Assembly: GCA_017794825.1 (NCBI GenBank)
Contig: CP051237.1
Span: 1,178,001 to 1,242,000 of the forward strand
Direction: 5' to 3'
Length of the DNA: 64,000 nt
Source of the DNA: Pararhizobium sp.
GTDB taxonomy: Bacteria; Pseudomonadota; Alphaproteobacteria; Rhizobiales; Rhizobiaceae
Both the position numbers and the translations under genes were made by a program. Shown one piece after another: positions 7,880-16,722 of this stretch. The notes beneath the pieces are model-generated. The model had not been told where the DNA came from. It saw only the letters and a list, made by a program, of their open reading frames with translations, and did no database searches. The first letter of the stretch is position 1. Every line of letters starts with the position of its first letter.

Positions 7880-9093
7880 ATGCGTGGATTTGCGACTTCA
7901 CTGCTCGGCAGCGCAATTGCAGGCGTAATGCTGGCAACCGCTGCGTTCGGCGCCGCACAGGCCGAGGACGTCATCAAGGTCGGCGCCCCGCTGCCGCTGA
8001 CCGGACCGCTTTCGCCGGAAGGCGAAAAGCAGAAACGCGGCTACGATCTGTGGGCAAGCAAGGTCAATGAATCCGGCGGCATCGAAGTCGACGGCAAGGC
8101 CTACACAGTCGAGATCGTGTATGTCGATTACGAATCCAACACACCGCGCGCCGTCCAGTCGGCCGAGCGCCTGATCACCGAGGACGAAGTCAACTTCCTG
8201 TTCTCGCCGTTCGGCTCCGGCGCCGCGAAAGCCGCCAGCAGTGTTTCCGAACGCTACCAGATACCGACCATCGCCGCCACGGCGTCCTCCGAGCAGGTCT
8301 ATGACCAGGGCTACAAGTTCCTGTTCGGAACCTTCACCCCGAACGGCACGCTGACCGACCCGCTGGCGAAGATCGTCGCCGACTCGGGCCAGGACGTGAA
8401 GAAGGTCGCGATTTACGCAAGAAACGACCTTTTCCCGCTGGCGATCGCCAAGGAAATGGAAGGCTCGGCCAAGGACAACGGCTTCGAGATCATCTCCTTC
8501 GACGAATATGCGATCGGCACCGTCGATCATGCGTCGGCGTTGACGCTGATGCGCCAGTCCGAGCCGGACTGGGTCTTTGCAACCGGCTACATCAACGATC
8601 TCATCCTGATCCGGCGCCAGATGTCCGAACTCGGCGTTTCTCCGAAGGTGCTGACGATGATCGCCGGCCCCGCCTATCGCGAGTTCATCGAAGCCGGCGG
8701 CAGTTCCGCCGACAACGTATCGAGCGCGGCCTGGTGGCATCCCGCCGTATCCTATGATGGCGAAGGCGTGTTCGGCTCCACCGCAGACTATATCGCCGCT
8801 TTCGAAGCGGCCTACGGATCGACGCCCGACTACGCGGAAGCATCGGCGAGCGCCGCAGGCGATATCCTGCAGATCGCCATCGAGAAGGCCGGCAGCATCG
8901 ATCCTCAGGCCGTGCGCGACGCGCTGGCCGGGCTCGATGTGATGACCTTCTACGGTCCGGTCAAGTTCGGCGAAAACGGCCAGATCACCTCGCTCGAGCC
9001 GCCGGTCTTCCAGATCCAGGACGGAGCACCCAAGGTCATCTATCCGGATGCGATCGCTAGTCCGACATGCTGCGCTACGGCGCGATATCATAA
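7880..9093 (+). CDS. Branched-chain amino-acid-type ABC substrate-binding protein (LivK-like), 3' frameshift
   Basis: Periplasmic receptor of about 400 residues with a Sec signal peptide ending AAFGAAQA and the LivK/Leu-Ile-Val binding fold (VGAPLPLTGPLSPEGEKQKR; FLFSPFGSGAAKAA). An AGGAG site precedes the ATG. Near 9058-9060 one base appears to be missing. In the original frame the protein runs on into nonsense as far as 9403. One frame over, it ends naturally as SDMLRYGAIS with a stop at 9091-9093. The same kind of defect is dense in the next gene, so I read it as part of one damaged or poorly sequenced stretch. The ligand may be an amino acid or aromatic acid. Confidence 0.88.
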
Positions 9094-9110
9094 GCTGAAT
9101 CCGTCGAAAT

Positions 9111-9133
9111 CCCGCGGCCGTGCGGCCTGCGGG
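9111..9133 (+). other. Imperfect stem-loop after livK
   Basis: CCCGC-g-GCCG-tg-CGGC-ct-GCGGG forms an imperfect GC-rich hairpin between the restored livK stop and the livH start. It resembles the hairpins found after other binding-protein genes here. It lies at the edge of the suspect frameshifted stretch, so its exact sequence may be unreliable. Confidence 0.4.
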
Positions 9134-9160
9134 CTGCTCCTCTTATCCGGCGAACTCGCA

Positions 9161-10009
9161 ATGCTCTATATCCAGATACTCCTGAACGGGCTCATGCTCG
9201 GCGGGCTCTACGTGCATCGCGGTGGGCTTCGCTGGTCTGGGGCGCGTTCTGAACGTCATCAACATCATGCACGGTTCGTTCGTCGTGCTTGGATCCTACG
9301 TCGCCTATTTCGCCTACGTGCATCTGGGCATTCATCCGTTCGTCTCGATCGTGCTCGCCGGCGGCGTCCTGTTCGCGCTCGGTTACCTGCTGCAGATCGC
9401 TGATCAACCGCGGTCGGCGCCCGGTCCTGACGACCCGGTGCTCACCTCGTTCCTTCGACCTGTTGCTCAATAACGGCATGCTCTCGCCTCTCTGCCGACT
9501 ACCGCACGGTGCGGCTGGAATCGCCATTCGGCAGCGCCATTGTCGGCGCCTGGTCATTCCGTTCAGTCGTTCTACGCCATGCTGCTGGCTGCAGCATTGA
9601 CCGGTCTTCTACATGGTCCTTGATACGCTCCCGCATGGCCGCGCGATCGCCGCCGTGCGCATGGACCGAAAGCCGTGGCGCTGATGGGCGTCAACGTCAA
9701 CCGCGTCTACGCGCTTCACCGGCATCGGCGCGCGTGCTGATGGCGGCGCCGCTGAAGCTCTTTCAGCTCGATTCTTTCCGGATATCGCCGCCGCATCGAC
9801 CGATTTCGGCACGCCTTTGTCGTCTGCGTGCTTGGCGGCTGGGCAGCATCGCCGGCGCCATGGTCGGCGGTCTGGCCCTCGGCGTCATCCAGAGCTTCGG
9901 CGCGCTGTTCATCGGTCCGCAACACGGGCTGACCATCGCCTTCGCGCTTCTCATTCTTCTGCTGATCTTCAAACCGACGGGGATCATGGGCCGGAGTGGC
10001 TACGAATGA
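9161..10009 (+). pseudogene. livH-type ABC permease, broken by many frameshifts
   Basis: Family identity is clear only when fragments from all three frames are joined: MLYIQILLNGLMLGGLY, then VLNVINIMHGSFVVLGSYVA, LINR, PVLTT, DLLLNNGML, RLESPFGSAIVGA, MVLDTLPHGRAIAAVRMD, KAVALMGVNVNRVYAL, and finally SIAGAMVGGLALGVIQSFGA to the stop. I count at least eight frame changes in about 650 bp, starting near 9211 and ending near 9840. The final 170 bp and the ATGA overlap with livM are intact. Protein similarity is high between the indels and the flanking genes are clean, so local sequence or assembly error is at least as likely as true gene decay. Confidence 0.85.
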
Positions 10010-10947
10010 TACGCATCCTGATTTCCATAATCGTCGTGGCGGCCATCGCGACGCTGCCTCTGCTTGGCGACAACTACCTGCTTCGCCTCGGCACGATGTT
10101 CGCCATGTACTGCGTGCTCGCCCTGTCCTGGAATGTCATCGGCGGCTATGCCGGCTACCCGTCCTTTTCGACAGCCGCTTTCTTCGGACTGGGCGCCTAT
10201 ACCGGCGCAATCCTGCAGGGCGCAGGCGTTCCGATGTTCGCCGCCTGGATCGCCGCCTGCCTGTCCGCAGGATTGTTCGCAGTATTGCTCGGCATGGCGA
10301 TCCTGCACCTCAAAGGCCACTATTTCGCTATCGCAAGTCTCGTCGTGGCTGAAGTCCTGGTCGAGATCGCCACGTCCTGGACCAGCCTCACCGGCGGCGG
10401 CATGGGCATCAACCTGCCTGTCCTGCGCATCTCGGTCGCCGCCCAGGCGCAACTCTTCTTCTACGCCATGCTCGCCGCCGCGGTGCTCGCCTTCATCATG
10501 AACTGGCTGGTCGGCGCCGGCCGGATCGGCTTCGCGCTTCAGTGCATCCGGCAAAACGAGGACGCCTCGTCGATGGTCGGCATCAACACGACCCGTTACA
10601 AGGTGATCGCCTTCACCCTGTCGTCGCTCTTTGTCGGCGGCGCCGGCGCAATCTATGCGTCATGGGTCTTCTATATCGAGCCGCCGGACGTCTTTTCGAT
10701 CCTGCTTTCCGTCAAGCCGATCGTGATGGTTATGCTTGGCGGAGCCGGCACGATCTTCGGACCGGTGATCGGCGCATTCGTCTTCATCGTCATGGAAGAG
10801 CTCGTCTGGCGCAACTTCCTGTCGTTCCACGCCGCCGTGCTCGGCGTCCTGATCGTCGCCCTCATCTTCTTCCTGCCGAACGGCATTCTCGGCGTCATAC
10901 GTCGCCGCAGGGCCGCCAGGTCAACCGAGGAGGGCGCCGCGTCATGA
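10006..10947 (+). CDS. Branched-chain amino-acid-type ABC permease (LivM-like)
   Basis: Second membrane subunit of the importer, 313 residues, starting MIRILISIIVV at an ATG that overlaps the livH stop by ATGA. The family pattern GGYAGYPSFSTAAFFGLGAY, the cytoplasmic ATPase-contact region (FALQCIRQNEDASSMVGINT) and VVGG-type late motif (VMLGGAGTIFGPVIGA) are all present. The reading frame is clean from start to stop, unlike livH just upstream. It overlaps livG by ATGA. Confidence 0.93.
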   Translation: MIRILISIIVVAAIATLPLLGDNYLLRLGTMFAMYCVLALSWNVIGGYAGYPSFSTAAFFGLGAYTGAILQGAGVPMFAAWIAACLSAGLFAVLLGMAILHLKGHYFAIASLVVAEVLVEIATSWTSLTGGGMGINLPVLRISVAAQAQLFFYAMLAAAVLAFIMNWLVGAGRIGFALQCIRQNEDASSMVGINTTRYKVIAFTLSSLFVGGAGAIYASWVFYIEPPDVFSILLSVKPIVMVMLGGAGTIFGPVIGAFVFIVMEELVWRNFLSFHAAVLGVLIVALIFFLPNGILGVIRRRRAARSTEEGAAS

Positions 10948-11702
10948 GCATCCTCACCCTGCAGGGCGTCTCGCGGACATTCGACGGGCTGATCGCGCTC
11001 GACGCGGTGGACCTTTCCGTCGAAAAGGGAGAAATCGTCGGCCTGATCGGCCCGAACGGCGCCGGAAAGACGACGCTCGTCAATGTCGTGACGGGAGCGC
11101 TGCGTCCGTCCGCCGGCCAGGTGATCTTCGACGGGACCAGCATCGGCGGGCGCAAGCCCTACCAGATCGGCCGTCTGGGCGTCGCCCGCACCTATCAGGT
11201 GGTCCAGCCGTTCCCCGAAATGACGGCGCTCGAAAACGTCATGGCGCCTGCGGTCTTCGCAGCCGGCGCATCCGACATGGAGACGGCGCGCAAAAAAGCG
11301 CGCGAGGCCCTGGAGTTCGTCGGGTTGGCGGATTCGGCGGACATCATCGCTTCGGAGCTGACGCTGGCCGGACGCAAGCGTCTTGAACTTGCCAAGAGCC
11401 TCGCCATGAAACCCAAGGTCCTGCTGCTCGACGAGGTCAACGCCGGTCTCAACCCGGCCGAAATCGACGGCGCGCTCGAACTGATCCGCAAGATTGCCGC
11501 AAGCGGCGTGACGGTGATCATCATCGAACACCTGATGAAAGTGGTCATGACGCTCTGCACCCGCATCGTCGTCCTGCATCACGGCGCCAAGATCGCCGAG
11601 GGCACGCCCGAGGAGATCAGCAAGGACGAACAGGTGATCAAGGCGTATCTCGGCAAGCGCTATTCGCAGAACCTTGCCGGAAAGGCGGGCGGCAATGGCT
11701 GA
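10944..11702 (+). CDS. Branched-chain amino-acid-type ABC ATPase (LivG-like)
   Basis: First ATPase of the importer, 252 residues. Walker A is GPNGAGKTTL and the Q-loop region follows in ARTYQVVQPFPEMTALENV. The signature is altered: the usual LSYG/LSGG is replaced by LTLAGRKRLELAKSLA. Walker B is VLLLDEVNAGL, with Val where a Pro is usual, and the H-loop is IEHLMKVVM. The EVNAGL form is typical of LivG-like proteins. The start overlaps livM by ATGA and the end overlaps livF by 8 bp, so translation is coupled. Confidence 0.93.
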   Translation: MSILTLQGVSRTFDGLIALDAVDLSVEKGEIVGLIGPNGAGKTTLVNVVTGALRPSAGQVIFDGTSIGGRKPYQIGRLGVARTYQVVQPFPEMTALENVMAPAVFAAGASDMETARKKAREALEFVGLADSADIIASELTLAGRKRLELAKSLAMKPKVLLLDEVNAGLNPAEIDGALELIRKIAASGVTVIIIEHLMKVVMTLCTRIVVLHHGAKIAEGTPEEISKDEQVIKAYLGKRYSQNLAGKAGGNG

Positions 11703-12417
11703 GAATATTCTCGAGATATCCGGCCTCCAGGGCGGATACGGCGAAATCCAGGTCCTGTGGGGCGTCGACCTTGCTGTCGAAGCCGGCGAAATGGTCTGCC
11801 TGATTGGCTCCAACGGCGCCGGCAAGACAACGCTTCTGAAAACCATCTCGGGGCTCGTTCCGGCGACGTCCGGATCCATCGTCACCGATGCCGGCAACCT
11901 TGCGGGAAAGTCGCCCGAAGAGGTGCTGCGCGCCGGCGTCGCCCACGTGCCCGAAGGCCGCCGCCTGTTCAGAACCATGTCGGTTCGCGACAACCTGATG
12001 ATGGGCGCCTATCTGCGGCCGCAGAACGATCCTCAGGTAAAGCGCGATCTCGAGCGCGTCATGACGATGTTCCCGCGACTGGCCGAACGCGCGCGCCAGG
12101 ACGCCGGCACGCTCTCCGGCGGCGAACAGCAGATGTGCGCCATCGGCCGCGGCATCATGAGCGATCCGAAACTCCTCATGATCGACGAGCTCTCCCTCGG
12201 CCTTGCGCCGCAGGCGGTCGACATGCTCGGAGAAGCGCTCGTCGACATCAATCGCGGCGGCGTCGCCATCCTGCTTATCGAACAGGACGTGATGACGGCG
12301 CTCGATCTGGCGCATCGCGCCTATATTCTCGATCGCGGCCGGATAACGCTCTCCGGTCCGTCTTCCGAAATCGCGAACGCGCCGGCGGTGCGCGAAGCCT
12401 ATATCGGCGTCACCTGA
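11695..12417 (+). CDS. Branched-chain amino-acid-type ABC ATPase (LivF-like)
   Basis: Second ATPase, 240 residues from the ATG at 11695 inside the livG 3' end. It shows Walker A GSNGAGKTTLL, the LivF hallmark VPEGRRLFRTMSV, signature LSGGEQQMCAIGRG, and Walker B LLMIDELSLGLAP followed by IEQDV. The Leu-Ser in ELSLGLAP is usual for LivF. It closes the transporter part of the operon; catabolic genes follow after 30 bp on the same strand. Confidence 0.93.
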   Translation: MAENILEISGLQGGYGEIQVLWGVDLAVEAGEMVCLIGSNGAGKTTLLKTISGLVPATSGSIVTDAGNLAGKSPEEVLRAGVAHVPEGRRLFRTMSVRDNLMMGAYLRPQNDPQVKRDLERVMTMFPRLAERARQDAGTLSGGEQQMCAIGRGIMSDPKLLMIDELSLGLAPQAVDMLGEALVDINRGGVAILLIEQDVMTALDLAHRAYILDRGRITLSGPSSEIANAPAVREAYIGVT

Positions 12418-12447
12418 CGACAGCCCGAATGACGATGGAGTAATCTT

Positions 12448-13932
12448 GTGATGAATGAGCATGCTGTAACCCACAGCGGGCGATTTGAGACGATCCTGTG
12501 TCCCTATGACGGGCATGAAGTCGGACAAATGCCGATCAGCGACGCCGACGACGTGGATGCGGCGATCAGCGCCGCCGTCGAAACCTTCGCCAAGACGAAG
12601 AGGCTGCCGCGTTTCGTGCGCGCCGATATTCTGGAACGCGCGGCCGATATTCTCGAGAAGCGGCGGGAGGAAATCACGCTCCTGATCGCGGCCGAAGCCG
12701 GCAAGCCGCTCTACGACGCCCGCGGCGAGGTTTCCCGCTCTCTCTTCAATCTGCGCAACGCAGCGCGCGAGGCGCGCAATTTCGCCGGCCAGGAAGTGCC
12801 GCTGGATGTCGACGAGAGCGTCTTCGCGTACCAGACGACGCGCCCGGACGGGTCGCGTCTCGACATGGCGGACGCGGACATCGAAACGCTGAGCAATCTC
12901 GGTCGCCGTTTCGGTGTGGCCCGACGCTTCCCGATCGGTCCGGTGCTTGCGATCACTCCGTTCAATTTCCCTCTCAACCTTGTCCTGCACAAGGTGGCGC
13001 CCGCGCTTGCCGTCGGCAACACCGTCATCCTCAAGCCGGCGCCGCAGACGCCGCTGACGAGCATGGTTCTGGCGGAAATATTCGCCGAAGCCGGGCTGCC
13101 GGACGGCGCGCTCTCCGTGGTTCATTGCAATGTCGAACAGGCTGAGCGGATGGTGCGCGACGAACGCGTTCGAATGGTCACTTTCACGGGAAGCGCTAAG
13201 GTCGGCTGGCACGTCAAGAACATGGCCGGAAGCAAGAAGGTCGCGCTTGAACTCGGCGGCAACGGCGCCGTCGTGGTCGCCGATGACGCGGATATCGAAT
13301 TTGCGGCCGCCCGCTGCGTGCGCGGCGGCGTCGTCTACGGCGGCCAGTACTGCATCGGCGTCCAGCGCGTTTTCGTGCACGACGCCGTTTACGATCGCTT
13401 CGAAAAAGAGCTGGTCGACCGCGTCAAGGCGTGCCGCGTCGGCAATCCGCTCGAAGAAGGCGTCGATGTCGGTCCTGTCATCGACGAGGGGTCTGCAAAA
13501 CGCATCGAAAGCTGGATCGACGAGGCGGTCGCCGGCGGAGCGCGCGTGCTTGCCGGCGGCAAGCGTCACAATGCGGTCATCGAACCGACCGTGCTCACCG
13601 ACACCACGCCCGACATGAAGGTCGAGGCCGAGGAGATCTTCGGTCCGGTGATCACCCTCACGCGGGTATCGAGCGCCGAGGAAGGCGTTCGGCGCGCCGC
13701 CGATTCCCGTTACGGGCTGCAGGGCGGCTATTTCACCAACGATCTCAAGGCGGCCTTCCGGGCGCTTGAAGACTGGGATGTCGGCGGTCTGATGATCAAC
13801 GACGTTCCGATCTACCGCATCGACAACATGCCGTTCGGCGGCTGGAAGGATTCCGGTTTCGGCCGCGAGGGAACCCGCTACGCCATGGACAGCATGACCG
13901 ATATCAAGTTTCTCGTGGTCAATTATGGCTGA
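12448..13932 (+). CDS. Aldehyde dehydrogenase family protein
   Basis: NAD(P)-dependent oxidation of an aldehyde to an acid, cytoplasmic, 494 residues. Catalytic parts are intact: ITPFNFPLNLVLHKVAPALA (cofactor and Asn), VTFTGSAKVGWHVK, the general-base Glu in LELGGNGAVVV, and the nucleophilic Cys in GGQYCIGVQR. About 20 extra residues lie near 120-140 (TTRPDGSRLDMADADIETLS), beyond the usual spacing. Start is GTG at 12448 or ATG at 12451 behind GGAG. It overlaps the next gene by 8 bp and follows the Liv-type transporter, suggesting it oxidises a semialdehyde made from the imported compound. It could be a 2-aminomuconate-semialdehyde or lactaldehyde-type enzyme; sequence alone does not decide. 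Confidence 0.9.
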   Translation: MMNEHAVTHSGRFETILCPYDGHEVGQMPISDADDVDAAISAAVETFAKTKRLPRFVRADILERAADILEKRREEITLLIAAEAGKPLYDARGEVSRSLFNLRNAAREARNFAGQEVPLDVDESVFAYQTTRPDGSRLDMADADIETLSNLGRRFGVARRFPIGPVLAITPFNFPLNLVLHKVAPALAVGNTVILKPAPQTPLTSMVLAEIFAEAGLPDGALSVVHCNVEQAERMVRDERVRMVTFTGSAKVGWHVKNMAGSKKVALELGGNGAVVVADDADIEFAAARCVRGGVVYGGQYCIGVQRVFVHDAVYDRFEKELVDRVKACRVGNPLEEGVDVGPVIDEGSAKRIESWIDEAVAGGARVLAGGKRHNAVIEPTVLTDTTPDMKVEAEEIFGPVITLTRVSSAEEGVRRAADSRYGLQGGYFTNDLKAAFRALEDWDVGGLMINDVPIYRIDNMPFGGWKDSGFGREGTRYAMDSMTDIKFLVVNYG

Positions 13933-14716
13933 ACGCCGGCAATTGGCGGTGGCGATCGCCGGGCTTGGCAGCGTCGGGCTGAAGGTCGCCCGGGCGCTGG
14001 ATGCGGGTATTGACGGCCTGCGTCTGGCGGCGGTCGCCGCCAGCAGTCCCGAAAGCGCGCGCAAGCGCATTGCGGAATTCAAGTCATCGCCGGCGGTCGT
14101 GACGCTCGACGAACTCGCCGACCACGGCGATATCGTCGTCGAGTGCCTGCCGCCCGACTGCTTTCGCGCCGTTGCGCTTTCGGCGTTGGAACGCGACCGC
14201 ATCCTGATCGCCGCCAGCGTCGGCGGCCTGCTTGAAAATCCCGACATTGTCGAACGCGCGCGAACGGGTTCGGGGCGGATCATCGCGCCTTCCGGAGCGA
14301 TCGCCGGCGTCGACGCACTGTCCGCTGCGCGCGAGGCCGGCCTGCAATCGGTGAAACTCGTCTCCACCAAACCGCCGAAGGCGTTCGGGGAAGCCGGCGA
14401 CGGTATTGTGGAGCCGACCACCATTTTCGAAGGCTCGGCCCGCGAAGCCGTCAAGCGGTTTCCAAAGAACATCAATGTCGCGGCCACCGTCAGCCTTGCC
14501 GGGCTCGGCCCGGATCGCACGATCATCGAAATCCGGGCGGATCCCGCTGCGAGCGCGAACCGTCACGAATTGCAGATCGTCTCAGGCGCCGGCGAGGCCG
14601 TCATGACGTCGGTCAACCTGCCGGATCCGGACAATCCGAAAAGCAGCGCCATTACCGGCTACAGCATAATCGCGGCCCTGCGCCGCCTCGCCGACCCTCT
14701 GAGCATCGGCAGTTGA
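13925..14716 (+). CDS. Aspartate dehydrogenase-like protein (NadX family)
   Basis: 263 residues with an N-terminal Rossmann motif (VAIAGLGSVGLKVARAL) and the NadX-family C-terminal core (IIAPSGAIAGVDALSAAREA; FPKNINVAATVSLAGLG). Characterised relatives oxidise L-aspartate to iminoaspartate with NAD(P), feeding either NAD synthesis or aspartate breakdown. No nadA or nadC lies here. Its neighbours are an amino-acid-type transporter and an aldehyde dehydrogenase overlapping it by 8 bp, so a catabolic role on an amino or imino acid is likelier than NAD synthesis. Confidence 0.82.
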   Translation: MAERRQLAVAIAGLGSVGLKVARALDAGIDGLRLAAVAASSPESARKRIAEFKSSPAVVTLDELADHGDIVVECLPPDCFRAVALSALERDRILIAASVGGLLENPDIVERARTGSGRIIAPSGAIAGVDALSAAREAGLQSVKLVSTKPPKAFGEAGDGIVEPTTIFEGSAREAVKRFPKNINVAATVSLAGLGPDRTIIEIRADPAASANRHELQIVSGAGEAVMTSVNLPDPDNPKSSAITGYSIIAALRRLADPLSIGS

Positions 14717-14744
14717 ATTCCACAGGCATGAAAGGATCACCAAC

Positions 14745-15500
14745 ATGAACAAACCCGTCGAGATGAAGGCCGGAGGCTACGCCTATGCGCCGGGCGTCTT
14801 TCAATATTCAGCCGGCGTCGGCGCGCTTCCCGGTTTCCGTATCGACCGGGTCCGGTTCGAACGGGTCGTGCCGATGAAAAGAGGGTTCGAACTCATCGCC
14901 GATTATCTCGGTTCGATCGGCCGGCCGCTGACTGCGTTCTGCGCCTGCGAGATGCGCTCGCCGGAACCCTTCACCGAAGAAAGCTTCGTCTCCTTCAATC
15001 GCGACTATTCGAAAACCCTGATCGAATGGGGCGTCATGAAGGGCGAGGACAATCCGGTGGCGCGGTCCAATGTCTGCCCGGAAATCGCCCCGCCGGTCGA
15101 ACCCGGCTTCTACGCTTTCTGCCATACTGTTCCCGACGACGATCCCGCGCCCACCTTTACGATCGCCGGCAGCGGCGAGGCGCCGGAGGGCAAGGGCAAC
15201 TATCGGGATCACATCATCCGGCGCGGCGACGTCGACGCCGACGGGCTGCACGAGAAGGCCCGGTGGGTCATCGGCGAGATGGAGCGGCGCATGAGCTTGT
15301 TCGACGCCGGTTGGAAGGACACCACCGCCGCGCAACTCTACACGGTCTTCGACGTCCACCCCTTCATCGAGGATCTGGTCAGGCGCGGCGTCATGCGCGA
15401 CGGCCTGACCTGGCACTACAACCGGCCGCCGGTGGTGGAGCTCGATTACGAGATGGATTGCCGGCGCATCCGGCACGAGCGGGTGATTTCCGCAGGATAG
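14745..15500 (+). CDS. Conserved protein resembling CnbZ-type 2-aminomuconate deaminases
   Basis: 251 residues, no signal peptide or membrane segment. The N-terminus (GGYAYAPGVFQYSAGVGALP) and the block LTAFCACEMRSPEPFTEESF recall the family annotated as 2-amino-5-chloromuconate deaminase CnbZ, distantly RidA-like; this is from memory and unverified. Those enzymes release ammonia from 2-aminomuconate-type enamines. The match with an aldehyde dehydrogenase upstream is suggestive, because 2-aminomuconate pathways need a semialdehyde dehydrogenase just before the deaminase. No ring-cleaving dioxygenase is in the window. Last gene of the operon, followed by a strong terminator. Confidence 0.6.
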   Translation: MNKPVEMKAGGYAYAPGVFQYSAGVGALPGFRIDRVRFERVVPMKRGFELIADYLGSIGRPLTAFCACEMRSPEPFTEESFVSFNRDYSKTLIEWGVMKGEDNPVARSNVCPEIAPPVEPGFYAFCHTVPDDDPAPTFTIAGSGEAPEGKGNYRDHIIRRGDVDADGLHEKARWVIGEMERRMSLFDAGWKDTTAAQLYTVFDVHPFIEDLVRRGVMRDGLTWHYNRPPVVELDYEMDCRRIRHERVISAG

Positions 15501-15510
15501 CAGATCAGGA

Positions 15511-15540
15511 GGGCCGGCTTAACGCCGGCCCCCGCTTTTT
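15511..15540 (+). terminator. Rho-independent terminator of the liv-type operon
   Basis: GGGCCGGC, a TTAAC loop and GCCGGCCC form a perfect 8-bp GC-rich stem, followed a few bases later by TTTTT. It lies 10 bp after the CnbZ-like stop and before the convergent MocA-like gene. Confidence 0.88.
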
Positions 15541-15546
15541 CGCCAG

Positions 15547-16632
15547 TCAGGCGAGTTCGATCACCTTGCCTTTTTCGATGCTCTCTTCGGCCGCAAGCAC
15601 GATGCGCAGGCTGTTGACGGCCGCGTCCATGGATTCGGTCAGGTCCAGATCCTCCCGGATCGCCTTGAGGAAGAACTCCTGCTCCCGGTCGCAAAGGTCC
15701 TGGTGGCCGGGTTCGTCCTCCATGTTGAGGATCTCGTCCTTCTTCGCGAAATTCTTGTCGCCGTCGACATCCGCGTAGTGGATCTTGATGGCGTCGGTCT
15801 TGGTGTGCTGGTCGATATCGGCGGAGTCGGACAGTTCGTCCGTTTCCTTGTCGTTCTGGTTCTGGCCGGCAACGATCGAAACGGCGCCCTTCGGACCCAC
15901 GACATCCTTCACGAAATAGGCGATCTCGCTCATCATCGGGCCCCAGCCGGCTTCGTACCAGCCCACCGAGCCATCGTCGAACGTGACGTGCAGGTGGCCG
16001 TAATTCTGCTTGGCCGCATCGTCCCACAGCTTCGCGCCGATGCCGTGTACGCGCACCGGCTTTGCGCCGGTCAACTGGCACATCACGTCGACATAGTGCA
16101 CGCCGCAATCGACGATCGGTATCAGGGAGTCGATGAGGTTCTTGTGCCAGGACCAGGCCGGGCCGCTGCTCTGCTGGTTGAGGTTGAGGCGCATGACCAG
16201 CGGCTTTCCGAGTTGCTGCCCCTTTTCGATGAAGGTCACCCATGACGGATGCACCCGCAGAATATAGCCGAGCACCAGCTTGCGGTTTGTTTCGCGCGCC
16301 TTGGCCACGACCTTCTCGGCATCCTCGATATTGGTGGCGAGCGGCTTTTCCATGAAAACATGGGCGCCGGCGTCCATAGCCTTGATGGCGTATTCAGCGT
16401 GGGTGTTCGGCCAGGTGTTGATCGACACCGCGTCCGGCTTGGTCGCAGCCAGAGCCTCGTCGTAGTCCTCGAACAGCGGATAACCCTTGAGTTCGTCGGG
16501 GATAGGTTTGCTCTTGATCGTCCGGCTCATGAGGCCGACGATTTCGAAACCGTCCATCCGGTGATAGGCGCTGGCGTGCGACGCGCCCATGTTTCCGAGA
16601 CCGACGACGAGAACTTTCACTTTGTCAGGCAC
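15547..16632 (-). CDS. Gfo/Idh/MocA-family oxidoreductase
   Basis: NAD(P)-dependent dehydrogenase of 361 residues. The N-terminal Rossmann fold starts VKVLVVGLGNMGASHASAYH, the family motif EKP is in HVFMEKPLATN, and the substrate-domain motif is DCGVHYVDVMCQL with the usual Asp-x-x-x-His spacing. Such enzymes act on polyols, sugars and inositols. It is the last gene of the minus-strand operon ATPase, permease, binding protein, oxidoreductase, so its substrate is probably the imported solute or a product of it. Confidence 0.9.
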   Translation of the reverse strand: MPDKVKVLVVGLGNMGASHASAYHRMDGFEIVGLMSRTIKSKPIPDELKGYPLFEDYDEALAATKPDAVSINTWPNTHAEYAIKAMDAGAHVFMEKPLATNIEDAEKVVAKARETNRKLVLGYILRVHPSWVTFIEKGQQLGKPLVMRLNLNQQSSGPAWSWHKNLIDSLIPIVDCGVHYVDVMCQLTGAKPVRVHGIGAKLWDDAAKQNYGHLHVTFDDGSVGWYEAGWGPMMSEIAYFVKDVVGPKGAVSIVAGQNQNDKETDELSDSADIDQHTKTDAIKIHYADVDGDKNFAKKDEILNMEDEPGHQDLCDREQEFFLKAIREDLDLTESMDAAVNSLRIVLAAEESIEKGKVIELA

Positions 16633-16666
16633 AGCGCCCTCCCCTGATTTCGATTCTGGCTGGAAT

Positions 16667-16700
16667 GCGGGCGGCGGACCCGATCGAATCCGCCGCCCGC
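16667..16700 (-). other. 12-bp intercistronic stem-loop after the NMT1-type binding protein
   Basis: GCGGGCGGCGGA and TCCGCCGCCCGC are perfect complements around a 10-nt loop, between the binding-protein stop at 16723 and the MocA-like start at 16632. No T-tract follows, so a stabilising or partially terminating hairpin is more likely than a full stop. Confidence 0.72.
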
Positions 16701-16722
16701 ACTTTCATGCGTTTCCGCAGTG

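Noticed and set aside
11638..14526. Very long minus-strand open frame (962 codons)
   Set aside because: It is antisense to livF, the aldehyde dehydrogenase and the NadX-like gene, all with clear motifs. High GC keeps the opposite frame open; its translation shows no family pattern.
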